Source of the DNA: Holothuria scabra | Taxonomy: Eukaryota; Echinodermata; Holothuroidea; Aspidochirotida; Holothuriidae | Reading direction: 5' to 3' | DNA length: 64,000 bases | NCBI GenBank assembly: GCA_037179385.1 | Contig: CM074195.1 | Location: 9,501,787 to 9,565,786 of the forward strand | Part shown: positions 46,542 to 59,200 of the stretch, in pieces | How the letters are laid out: each line of letters begins with the position of its first letter | How positions within the stretch are numbered: position 1 is the first letter of the stretch | Position numbers and translations under genes: made by a program | The notes under the pieces: generated by a model | The model's database searches: none | The model's input: only the letters and a program-made list of their open reading frames with translations | What the model was told of the DNA's origin: nothing

Positions 46542-47168
46542 GTCTGTCACTCTGTGCACTCTGTGCTAGGACGGGGAGGAATCGTGAAATTACGATAGTG
46601 AAGCTTCTTTTCTACAAAGGAAGTCCTCTTATCAATTTCTTAAACAATCTTCTAGGCATTAAAATTTCAAGCAACTTAATCGCCTCCCCCTTGCAAAGTT
46701 TTTCGATAGTTGTAAGTTGTAACGTTTGTCTCTGCAGAATTCGTTCACTGATACAAATAACACATTTAACAATGCTTCGTGCGCTGTGTGCGTGATCAAA
46801 TCAAGGGTTCACAATTTTTGCCAGTGCTGCTACATACGAAAACCGTATTTCCTTCTTTCCTATTAAATAATTCGTAAATTAATTATATTTGAGAATCAAA
46901 TTACAAATCAAACACTTTGAATGTAAAATTATTTATTATAATAAATATTTTGATTACAGTTTATTTAAAAACCTGATTGAAATGAAATTCTTTTGGTAAG
47001 AGTGGACTTGCTGATCCTTGTTGACCTTTTTTCCAAAAGCCACGACGACTGACTGCGTAACTGGCCACAATGACTCGAAGTGCATCTCATGTATACGCGA
47101 AACAAAACACGCATACTTGCTTGTTTCGTGGAACCGGTTCACCATATGTTTCACGCTAACCTACCAAA
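46542..47168. promoter_or_regulatory. Divergent (bidirectional) promoter region between SLC25A11 and SRPRB
   Basis: The two start codons face away from each other with 627 bp between. No other gene fits, so both 5' UTRs and promoters must lie here unless upstream noncoding exons exist elsewhere. No clear TATA box near either start was seen. The flanks contain more CpG than the surrounding introns. Transcription start sites cannot be placed from sequence alone. Confidence 0.6.
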
Positions 47169-47283
47169 ATGGCACCCGAAGTCAAAGAAAGAGCGAGCGG
47201 AGCTTTTGAAGATGTTCTCAATGATCAAAACACTGTTACCATTATATCAGTGTTTGCAGTGTTTGTTGTTGCCGTAGTTTTGT
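47169..47283 (+). CDS. SRPRB: SRPRB coding exon 1
   Basis: Encodes MAPEVKERASGAFEDVLNDQ followed by the membrane anchor NTVTIISVFAVFVVAVVL. Donor T|GTACGT, leaving one base of a Leu codon. The in-frame TAA at 47157-47159 supports this start. Confidence 0.93.
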
Positions 47284-50200
47284 GTACGTAACCCCATAAT
47301 TAACTATCAAATTATATTTTATTATTAGAGCGCTGTCTGAAAGTTAATGACGGTAACGTTAACTTACGTAGCTAGCCTATACTACTAGCCTGTTGCTAGA
47401 CTGGTGCTGTTAGTGTTAGGCTAGCTGCTTGGGCTAACTTGGTGCTAGGCCTAGGCTAGGTTTGCTTGTAAATTATGTTATTGTTGATAATGATAGCCGG
47501 AGTTTGGCTAACCAGCCTTGTTGCAACTGTGGGATCATGGCCACTATATGTCCGGTTGTTTCATTCCATTGAAAATTAGGGGAAGTACAAACTTAAGTTA
47601 ACAGTTTTACAATAAATGATGTGTCGCTCTCAAAATAAATATCTTTTAGACAATTTTAAAAACAATGTTGTTAGACAGTAGCCTACAATCATTAGCAATT
47701 TAAGAACGACTCTCCGATGAACTCGGGGCTTTCATTAGTGTGCGTATTTGCGTATTGTGGGTATTAACATGGTCAAATACGCATCAAAACTGAAATGTAA
47801 AGAGTCAAAAACGCATTCAGATATGTATAGGGTTGTCGCACGCACACAGAATTTTTCTCCAAAATTCTCGCGGAACTACTCACACCCAAACACGAAGTCG
47901 CTAAAACAGTGTGTGTAAAAACTGAATTTACGACACCCAAAATTGTCGAAATTTTGCCTACACTGTAAAATTAGTACACCAAAGACATATTTCTACTATA
48001 ATATTTCACCGAATAAGCTTTAAAACAAAAAGAAGAGAAAATATGTTACAGTTTCTAACGATCCCTTTGAAGCATCGTTGCAACGGTGATAGTCAAAAGT
48101 GTGTTTTGGTCACACGTAAAATGCCACACACGGCCATCTTTGACTTGATCGTGCATTGGAGCTGAACCTTTGACCCCTACAACCCATATATCGTTAGAAA
48201 GAAGACAAGGAACTCTACATTTTAATGGAGGGAAGCAATCGCCAAAAAAAATATTTCTTTACCATTTTTGGGCTTAAAACATTGGTGACATGATTACAAT
48301 GGGTTCCAGAAAAATCTGCTATTGCTTCCAGGTATCATTTTGTAGCGTTTTTTATGATCTTTAAATTTCCGAAGAAAAAAAAATGATTTTTTGCTCAGCC
48401 CCGATGCTTGCTCGATTTTAATGAAACAGCCCATTGATCCCCGCCTACATCTTTTGTACTGAGCCGACATTGATATGTTTATGTATGAGCCTATTGTCCA
48501 GCTTAGCAACAAGGGATTTCCCGCCAATATGCTTACATACAGTACTGCATTGTATATACCTGTACGTGCAATACCGAAGTACGGTTAGTAAATTACGTAC
48601 TTGTGTACGTGTGCATAAGCACGTGTACGGATTGCTATAGCATAGACTGTGTGTAAGCAGGCTATGTGCGAGTTGTTAATGCATGTTACGTACTGTACAC
48701 AGAACGCAAGCTATCATGACACGGACGTGTGATCACTGAGTGTCTTGCCCAGTAACGTTGCATATTCACGTCGGCACATCTGGTGTACGTAACACAGTGA
48801 TGAATAATCAAAGCGTCTGAGTGAGCAGTTACGATGTTGTTTTTGACCAACTTTTGCAGGCAGATTGCAACACTTAAGCATACGGTGATTTGGAGAAATC
48901 GTAAGGATTATGGAGACATAAAATTGGCTATATTTTGAAAAGTACTAGTCGGATTTCGATAAAATTTGGCATGGTTGCTTAGAAAAGGGTACTTAACAAT
49001 GTGAATCAGTCAAATTCTTGAAGTTTGATATTTTTCGTGTAGTCGTATTTTTAGTGCGACAACCCTAGTAACACCACTTGATGCGATAATGGAGACTAAC
49101 TTAGCGATAAATTGCAAGTTGCAACTAAAAAGTTGAAGGAGGTCCTAAACAGTGTAGGCCTAATGCATTGCAATAAAAAGTTGAAAATGACCTCAAGAAT
49201 CAAGCTTCTTAGAAAAAAATGAAAGATACCTCTCTGTTTGGCCCCAGTCAAAAAGTTTTAACTTTGTAACTCAGGCCTGACTGTAATTCAGTTGTCAAAA
49301 CACAATTTTCGGCCTAAAATCCGTTCCTTCGTTTTTAATTCGCAATACGTACGTACAACTAACTCGCTAGATGCATGCGATGTACACGTACATGGTGTAC
49401 GTACATCATGTACTTACACTTAGGTACGGGTACCAGACGCATTGCATGCGTCGCATATAATATGAATGAAAAGAGTATGCATACTCTTACAGTTTTAGTG
49501 CTGGGGTCACATACGCATCGCATAAATCCCCTGTGCGTTTCTGTATCCACTTCTTTCAGTTTGTAGGAAAGTGTAAGCCAGTAAATTTACAACAAATAAG
49601 GATGCTATTTGAACAGTGCAAATCCGTTCATGATCTTCATAACGTACACATTAGGGAGTTACAGGTACTTTACTTCGCAGTAGACCACATGTTTGTACAA
49701 TGTTACATAGGCTATGTCACGCCCTTCCAAGGTACCGTGTTCTGTGTTTATCTAATTAATGAACCCATCAAACATACAGGATAGCATCATTTGATAAATC
49801 AGTACACATAGCACATGCCACAGTCATCACAAGTAAGATGGATATGCCACGCAGGCAATCCTTGAGCTGAGCATCAACTTTTACAGCTTTAGTATGAGCT
49901 TGATGGATCGCCACAGATCTTGACCAAAACTTTAATAGTATCAACGCAAAATGACTTCGAAAAATTATATGAACCATTATTACTCTTACTATGATAGTGT
50001 TTGGCATTGGTGATTACATTAGCAAAGTTTTTGACTTGCAAAAAGAAGAGCTTTTAATCCCGAAATACATTGGTTGATCTCTTATGTGAGCTACTACTCT
50101 CTGCTCACACTTTGTACTTTACAGACAGCACTCTCATTTTGGGAAGCAAGATCGATCATCAAAAGTGTTGCAAATGAACCAGTTGGTCAAAGGTGCCAGA

Positions 50201-53200
50201 AATATTTACTTGACATGTGCAAAAGACCTTTCGATAACAACTCCAAATAAATTTGCAAGCATTAGTTCGAAGGTTATTTCACATTGGTAATTTATTTTTG
50301 AGTGGCTTGTCACTTTGACCATTGCCTAATATACAATATATATGTAGGCTAGGCTACACTAAGAACCTATTCTCCAGGCTCCAGATGGGTAGTTCAACAG
50401 TAATCCAAGTTTGTTCCAAAATGTAGACAGGTTGTTTTTTGTCTGAACTCACACGTTGGCACACATAGAAAGTGGATCTGATTTATCAACAGCCTACATG
50501 TCATCTGTGCTTTTCAAAGCTTAATACACTGATATTTGAATAAATTTTGACCATAGGCTATATATTACTGTTACGAGAAGGTAAACAAAATGATGACTCC
50601 AAGTCAATCCAAACTGAATGGAATTGCTTGAACCCAACGCCAGATGTCATTCATATAAATTTCCTAAGCCATGGGGGGAGGGAGGAAAATCATGGATAAA
50701 ATTTGGTTTTGGCCCCCTCCCAACATTTTAAGATGTTTAATAATTAACGTCCTTTACACGAGGGTTTCTCACCTGCATTAGGTTGTGCACTATAGTATGT
50801 ACAGTATTATAATTTACACAGTGATATTTTTTATTTTATAGGGAAGGACCTGTCAGACAATTCTAGCCTGGCCGGCTGGCTGTCAAATACCCTTTCAAAA
50901 TTTTGACTGGCACTCAAATACCCTTTCAAAATTTTGACTGGCAGTCAAATACCCTTTCAGATTTTGACTAGCAGTCAAATACTCTTTGGGGTAAAAAATT
51001 AATGAAAGCCCTGTGAACTCTTATTTTTTTTTTTTAAGAAAAGTGTATCAAAACTCTATCATTCCTACATTTGGACTGTACTATTCTGGCGGACATGTAA
51101 TGGCCATGATCCCAACTGCAACAGAGTGTGACTATGACATGGGCACTGTAAATAATCACCAAAAGCAGACTCTCCAACTTTTGGGGAAATTTATGTGAGT
51201 GGCTGAAGGCCTAGGCTAGGCGTAGCTATCTAGCCTATCGATAAACTGGTTTCAGCATCAGTAATTTTTCCACCCTGCACACCAACTACCTGCCATCAAA
51301 TTGGCCCTTGTCAGGGCCCATTGGAGTATCACAAAGAAGAAGTGGAGCACCAGCAGCAGTTGGCGCGGAGCATACAAGAAATTTTTTGGTTTTACAAATC
51401 CTCCAGATGGTTGGAAATGGCAGTCTCTGAGTGTTCTAAGCTATAATAGTTGGTTCAAAGTTCAAACAGGTTCTAAATTCAAACACCTCATTAAAATCAT
51501 TGGTACTAATTGAATTTCCATACCCGGAAGTAGACATAATTTACCTGACTTCAAAACTTTAAAAGAGGGTACTGAAACTTTAAAGTTTTTTTTTTCTTTT
51601 TTTTTTCCTTTTTTAAGTAAAACCCCTTTTCTTTTTTTCCTCACTCGGGAAACAGCGCTATGAGCATGTACTGTGAAAAGAAGTGAACGGTTAGTGCTGT
51701 AGAAGAAAGAAAAGCATTGTTATTACCAGGACCCAAACCCTGGACCCTAGTGGTATAGGGATTACAGCATGAAGACCAGCACGCTTGCCGACTGCACTAC
51801 GAGCGCATTTGCCGGTAGATGGGTTAAAAATAATATAAGCACTGTCTAATAATACTATCTATTACATACAGCTATAGGTTTATGTATAAACATATACCTA
51901 AAGCTAAGTATGTATGTACTTGAGAGTGTACATATGTGCAGTATGGGATACGTATACAGTAGGTTTATACATCCCTATGTATACAGTTCCTATGCATGCG
52001 TACACCTGCATATGGCCCACTCTAACCCTATATCTATGCGTATGTAACCCTAACCCTATTAGTATTACTATGCATACGTAACCCTAAACCTATTACTGTG
52101 CATATGTAACCTGTAACCCTACAGCTATGACGCAAGTTCCGGGTATGGAAACTAAATTAGAGCCAAATCATTTATAACATAACATAACAGATTGAAGGTC
52201 AAAGGAGGGCCAAGGCTCCATAAGATGCCCTGAAGTCCAAACCCTAATCAAAAGTCAAACCACCAAACTCAGACAACAGCCCCAATCAGATTCTTCTTCT
52301 TCTTCTTACAAAAAAGGTGACACATCTAAAGTACATTCATTCACCACGCATCCGTCGAGAGGCTAAAAAAGGCTGAGTATGCCCAATAATAAAAGTGACA
52401 GGGTCCTTATGGATAGAAGGCAACCTTCATTACATTGAAGGGAAGACTAGTCCAATCCTTTACAGTTCGAGGCAGAAAACTAAATTTATAACAGTTTGAA
52501 CTAGTATGTGGGAGACAGAAATGAAAGTAGTGCATTCAACGGGTTCTACGGAGGCTGGGGACAATCAACAGGTATGAGAGCCTGGCCAAACACGCCTTTA
52601 GAAAAGAGGTTCAGTCTACTTTGTCTCGTTCTATCAGTCAAGGGTACAAGGTTTAGTTCCTTAAGGAGGATAGTCATAGATCCTGGCCCTCTGGAATAGT
52701 CAGAGGCAATGAATCCAGCTGACCGTTTTTGTATGCTCTCAAGTTTGTCACACAGTGAGACGTGGTGAGGGTCCCAAACGGTACTGGCGTACTCCAGCAC
52801 TGGCTGAAGAATACCTTTATAAGCCAATAACTTGACATCTCTAGGGCAGGAAGATAAATTTCTATGTACAAAATACCAAGAATTTTATTTCCCTTGTTAC
52901 AGATATTCTGGATATGCCTCTCCCAGGTTAGATCTTTAGTGATGGTAATTCCTAGGTACTTAATACTATCAACCCTTGGGAGCTCAATCCTATTTAAAAC
53001 AACCCTAAAAGATGTAGGACTTTTTTCATTGGATTCAATAATACGGTAACAGACACGGAAGAACTTCATCTAACAGTCATGGAAGAACTTGTCAATGTTA
53101 ACCTTAAAGCGGTGAACTGACGGGACTTAACTACCCAATCTGGCAAACAATTCCACTCGTTCTCTATGGGAGAAACCAAACTTAATGTCAAGCCTTGCAA

Positions 53201-56200
53201 AAGGCTTTTCCAGCTTTTTGCAATGCCGATGATTCCGAGAATTACTTTGAACCCTTAAATAACTATTGTACAAGACAAAAGGAGATTCCTTTCAGAAAGA
53301 AACTTGTAAACCAGGAGCATGTCCCCCCTAATCCTTCTCAAGTTCTCAGTTCCAAAGTGTTAAGCCCAAGATGTTTAAGCCTAGCATGATAAGGTAAATT
53401 TCTCACCTCAGTTGTAAGGCGAGTGGCCCTTCTCAGAACTTGCTCTAAAAGCATCTTATCCTTTTCATAGAAGGGGCTCCAAACCTGAGCGGCATAGTCA
53501 AGATGGGGTCTTACCAACTGCTTATACAAATTAAGTACAATATTCTTACTAAAATCGATGAAATTCCTCTCAATCAATCCAAGCACTCTATTACTCCAAG
53601 TGCCCTACTGACTGGCAGGTAGCAAATGTGACTTTACTTTTTAAGAGGGGGGATCGAAGTATGCCTTGCAATTACAGGCCTGACAGTTTAACAAGTGTTG
53701 TGTACAAAGTTATGGAATCTTTTATTAAGGAAGTACCTTTTAGGTAATGAGTTACTTAATCTGTTGCAGCATGGTTTCCTGCCAAGTAGACTTACTGAGC
53801 TTTCTTGAAGATGTCTCTTCATCTGTTGTTCTGGGTATGGCATTGATGTCATTTACCTTGACTTTTCAAAGGCCTTTGATAAAGTTCCACTAGGTAGGCT
53901 AATGGTTAAACTGCATAGCTTAGGGTTCAGAGCAATTGTGCTGATTGGATAAATTTGTGGCTTCGTGATAGATCTCAGAGAGTTGCTGTCAATGGTAACT
54001 TCTTATCTTGGAAAGAAGTCACAAGTGGAGTACCATAGGGTTCTGTCCGTGGCCCACTTCTTTTCTTAATTTTCATCCATGATATTGATAGTTCTCTTAC
54101 ATAAGTAAGTTTGCAGATGATACTAAGCTTAATAGGAAGAAAAGCATTTTAGATGATGCCTTACTGCTGCAGAAAGATCTGGATAGGTTATTTTCTTGGC
54201 CTCAGATTTGGCAAATGTCTTTTAATGGGGATAAGTGTAAAGTCCTTCCATTTTGGTCCTAAAAGTTTTAGCTATGATTATAACATGAATGGTAGTGTTT
54301 TAAGTAATGTCACCTTTGAGAAAGATCTGGGTGTTGTAATTACTGGGGATTTAAAGTTATCAAGGCAGTGTGCAGCCACTGCTGTGAAGGCTAATAGAGT
54401 GCTTGGATTTATCAAGAGGAATTTCATCAATTTTAGTAAGGATATTGTACTTAATTTGTGTAAGCAGTTGGTACAGTAAGACCCCATCTTGACTATGCCA
54501 CTCAGGCTTGGAGCCCCTTTTATTAAAAGGACAAGTTTCGTTAAGAGCAAGTTCAGAGAGGGGCCACTCGCCTTATACCTAAGGTGAGAAATTTACCGTA
54601 TCATGCTAGGCTTAAACATCTTGGGCTTACCACTTTGGAGCCGAGAAGGATTAGGGGGGACATGCTCCAGGTTTACAAGTTTCTTTCTGAAAGGAAACCC
54701 CTTTTGTGCTGTAGTTATTTAAGGGTTCGAAGGAGTTCTCAGGTTTGTGGGCATTGTAAAAAGTTGAAAAAGCCTTTTGCAAAGCTTGACAAATTAGGAA
54801 GTTTAGTTTCTCCAGTAGAGTTGTCAACGAGTGGAATTGTCTGCCAGATTGGATAGTTAACTCCCTGTCAGTTCACTGCTTTAAGGTTAACATTGACAAG
54901 TTCTTCCATAACTGTGGTAGGATCTGATTGTTTGGGGCTGTTGTCTGGATGTGGTGGTTTGACTTTTGATTAGGGTTTGAACTTCAGGGAATCTTATGGG
55001 GCCTTGGCCCTCCTTTGCCCTTCAGTCTGTTACGTTATGTATGTTGTGTTGTGTCGTGTTGTGCTGTGCTGTGCTGTGCTGTGCTGTGCTATGCTATGCT
55101 ATGTTATGTTATGCTAGAACCTGTTCAATCTTTGAACCAACCACTATACATGTACCAGCCATGAAATGGGGGTTTTTATATCTGCAATTTCTCAGCCTAT
55201 TGGTAAAAACTCAATGTATGAGAAATGATAATGCAAATCAGATGGGTATGAATGTGAGGTAATTTTTAGAGATCTAACTAAGCAGTACTTCAAAGGGTAC
55301 CCAGTTGAAATGTTTTCACACCAAAACATAGGGACCTGTTTTTTGCTACTAGAATGTCCCTGCTTTTTACCAAAATGTCCCCTTGAAATTATATATGGTA
55401 TACCAAAAAGTCCCTGCATAAAGAATTTGCATGTCCAATTGAAAATGGCAGTTGAAAGTTGGTAATGTAAGCTCTAGGGAAACGTGAGAGATGAATTAGA
55501 AAAGGAATATAGGTGAAAGGGTGGATTTAGGAATAATCTATTCAAGTGTGATGATTGCTTGGATGAATTATATTGTGAATGAGCTGTGTGTAGAAACTGA
55601 GAATGGAGATGAATCATGATGAAAGATGAAAGGTTGATAATTTAGTTATTTTTTCTCTGACAAGTGGTCAAAAAGTTGTGCAAAAGAAAAGTTTCTTTTC
55701 TGCCCATTGTTTTATACTCCTTTTTTTCCCACCATGCAATTGTGTGTGTTTTAGTCTGTATTTTGTCTTTGGCTTCAAGCCTCTGTTAAGTCAAGCATAG
55801 AGTAACTGTTAAGATGATCTTGTCTGGTCTGACTAAGGTGTTGCCCAGCCGTTGTCTTGGAGTTTATTTACAGATAATTGAGTTTCCAAACAGGATGCCA
55901 GTAGCTCTCAACCTTTAAAAGAGTTGCTCTTCACCAAAGGCTTGGTCTCATGTACCCTGCGACACTCAGTCTAACCTCGTGTTTACAATCAGGCAAAACT
56001 GCAGGTTAACTCCATGTTTTCCAGTCTGTGTTCTCACGTACCCTGTGTTTTGTTAATTGGGTAGTGTTACCATAGTAATGAGGTCAAATATTTCTCATAC
56101 TGATTACTGTAAAATGTAAGAAAATACCTGTCATCAGTGTCATAAACACCTTTGACCTTGCTTGATTAAAACAAACACGGTGTTTAAAACTGCTTAACTC

Positions 56201-59200
56201 TGCAATTTAAGGTGGATCAAAATTTAAACACCAACCCCGCATTAACCCACGTTCCCACGCTACTTCCAGCGCGAGGTAACACGGTGTTACCTCGAACACG
56301 GGTACGTGAGACCACAGTACAAGAGGTTTCAGTAAGATTATAAGAGATATGAGGTTGATGTTAGGAAAACTAAGTAGGAAAGTAGTAGTAAGAAAACTTG
56401 TTTTGTTGCAACTGGTCAGAAAGTTTTTTTTTTCTTATAAGACTGATCTCCATCTAGCTGGATAATTACTTGTGCTTTGTAGTGTTGGTGTGCTTTACAA
56501 AGATCATTTTTTAGTATGAAAGTATTAATATTGATTTTTTTGTTTTAATTGATAACATTTTCAATTTTTAGCATAAAAATGTAGAGTGTCAGGATATTAT
56601 AAATCTCTGCTATAAATAGTTGAATGACAGCAGTGCACCACAATAGCTTAACCAACCTGTACTGTAGACTATGTTATATGGAAAGTTTGTGTCACATTTC
56701 ATTGCTATGTATGACACTGTACCTGATCACCAAAAGGATGTTTGCTCTTTTCTGTTGTATCATGAAAAACTTAAACACATCATTCCATTGCTTCATGATT
56801 AACATTGATCATGCATAGAAGTATTGAGATTCTGCAGCATAGCTGCTCTAGTGTATTTTGGGTTTGTTCAGAAAGAATAGAACCCATACCAGCTATGCTG
56901 TGAGATAAAGGTGGGCTGTATATAATGTTTCTAACTAAAGCATGTTTACTGTCAGGTGGCAGTTGGTTAACTTGGTTTATGGAACAATGTCCTGGGAGAT
57001 TGGTCTAAGAGTTGAGTTGTCCTCACATAAATTTCAGAAATTTTGTATCTTTTAGGGACTTGGAATTAAAATGGTACTACTTTTACCTTTTCATACTTGA
57101 TTGAAGTACCATCAAAAAAGCATATTTTCATCAGTGTTTCAGTTTTGTTTATAGAAAAGCTGTGTTGGTCAGGACAGTACATTTGACCATGAGTGCTCTG
57201 TACAAATAAGGAGTGCTGGGTGGTCCATGGTAATTAAAACTCTCTTTGGAACATCCCTTGTTCGAGGCAAAAGCAGTATTCAGGAGAGTCACATTTTATT
57301 TAAAAATTTTGCTTCTTTGAAGACAATCTATTTAGTGAATAAAATGTCCTTGTTTCCTCAGTGTTCATATTTCTGTTGAGAGGGAGAAAGACTAAGAAGA
57401 GGACCATCTTATTGGCTGGTGTCAGTGAATCAGGCAAAACAACTTTGTTTTCCAAGGTGAGGAATAAATACAGCAATCACAAGTTAAGTTTGAGCAGACA
57501 CCTTGATTATGAAAAATGAATGTATCTTTATTTCTTTTTTAAATTAACAAATTATATTCATGACAATTATATTTCAAAGAGAGCAGCTCATAAAAATTTC
57601 ATTCTTGAAAGATGTTTCAGACATTGTGAAAAGTCATCTTCTTGTGTGATTGAAGTTCTGTACGTATGAGCTGATAAGACACTCTGTTTAATTTGAGTAT
57701 GCTGCATGGGCATTTGACCAACCCTCCCACTTTTAGCTTTATTTCTAGTGAAATCTATTCCCCCTCTCCACAAAGGAATGATTCAAAATCTTACACTCTC
57801 AGTTGCACTTGTACTAATACTCATAACAAGAACCATGCTCTATTTCACACTCGACCCTTTTCTAATGTTCCACATTTCATCTTGAGTAACAGGCTATGTT
57901 CCAGATGTAAATTGCATTGCCAATGTAATGTGTATTGACTGACAGCAGGTTCTTTTTGTTACCTGCATCAGACAAGCTACTTTTAGTACTTCATTATATT
58001 TTTGTTCAAAAGTGGAACAAATGGCAAAAAGATGAACAGTAATAATTCTTTTCTCTGTGAACACTGCTCCAGGGAAGTTTCATTGATGTTCCGCACTTGG
58101 ATCAACACTTAAAAGTCATAGGTTGTGTAAGATCAACTCCCTTTTTAAAGGGGAAGTGCAGTCACCCCAACTTGAATAAATGTAGTAGACTGTCCTGTTT
58201 CGTGATTGACTGTTGAGCATCACGTGACAATAGTTTTGTTCCTCAATTATCAAATTTACTAGGATTAACTGCTTGGTATACATGAATCCAGACAGCAAGT
58301 CATGGTCTGATTTCACGCAGCAATTACTGGGGTCCATTACCTTTTAACATTTCAATTTCCTTGTTTACCTGTATTATGGATGGTTGTACACTAAATTGAA
58401 TCTTGATTTCCTCAATTTCACTGAATGTCAGGGTTTGAAATTCATGTAGACAATATATGAAGACGGTTTTAAGCTGATGGACCCCACTAATGGCTGCCTA
58501 CAGTCACTAAACACAAGCTCTAATCAGATTGGTCTATACAATATTGAAGTCCTATTGAAGATCCAGTTCACAGTGAAATGGCAACAGGACTTCCAAATGA
58601 AATGCATGAAATAAGAGAGACATGGTAAAACATAAAATATCAAGACATTTTCATAAAAATCAATCAAAAAATGGTAAATTTGTTTTGTATGGGATTATAG
58701 TCACCCCAAGCTAGCCTTTTCATAGTAATACTTGCCATCATCTGGAACTGTTGACTGTGCCCGTTCAAACCATGACTATATCTTTCGTTTGAAGAAATAC
58801 TTTTTTATTCTTAAAACAATGTTTGCTATTGTTTTTTTTTTCTTTGTTAGCTTGTCTATGGCAAGGAGGTGGAGAGTTACACATCAATTAAGGAAAACTT
58901 TGGTTTCTATTCTGTTGCATCCAAGAAATTGGACATTCCTGTAGTGGACATTCCTGGAAATGACCGACAAAGGCTTCAATTTTGGGAGAAGTTCAAAAAT
59001 GAAGTCAGGTGAATTTCAGAAACTATATTAATTGAATGCTTCAAGAAGCAATTAACATCTTAAATTCATTTATGCATAAAACACAGCAGCAAAATGTATT
59101 TGTAATTTCTTAAGTCTCGGTTACAGCACTGTGTGTAATAAATGACAAATGACTTTACATGAAAAGTCTAATGCTCTAACCCCAAACAATTCCAATTCTC

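Larger units (their letters stand above)
47284..57361 (+). other. SRPRB: SRPRB intron 1 (10.1 kb)
   Basis: Runs from GTACGT to TTTCCTCAG. It separates the membrane-anchor exon from the P-loop exon. Content is almost wholly mobile-element sequence plus AT-rich DNA. No separate cellular gene was recognised. Confidence 0.85.

Noticed and set aside
52020..52130. Interstitial telomere
   Set aside because: TAACCCTA blocks are few and separated by other repeated blocks inside a TIR element; there is no long TTAGGG-type array.
53073..55112. Twin-priming 5' inversion of a single LINE
   Set aside because: Both arms contain the same C-terminal region and 3' UTR, so they are two copies, not one inverted insertion.
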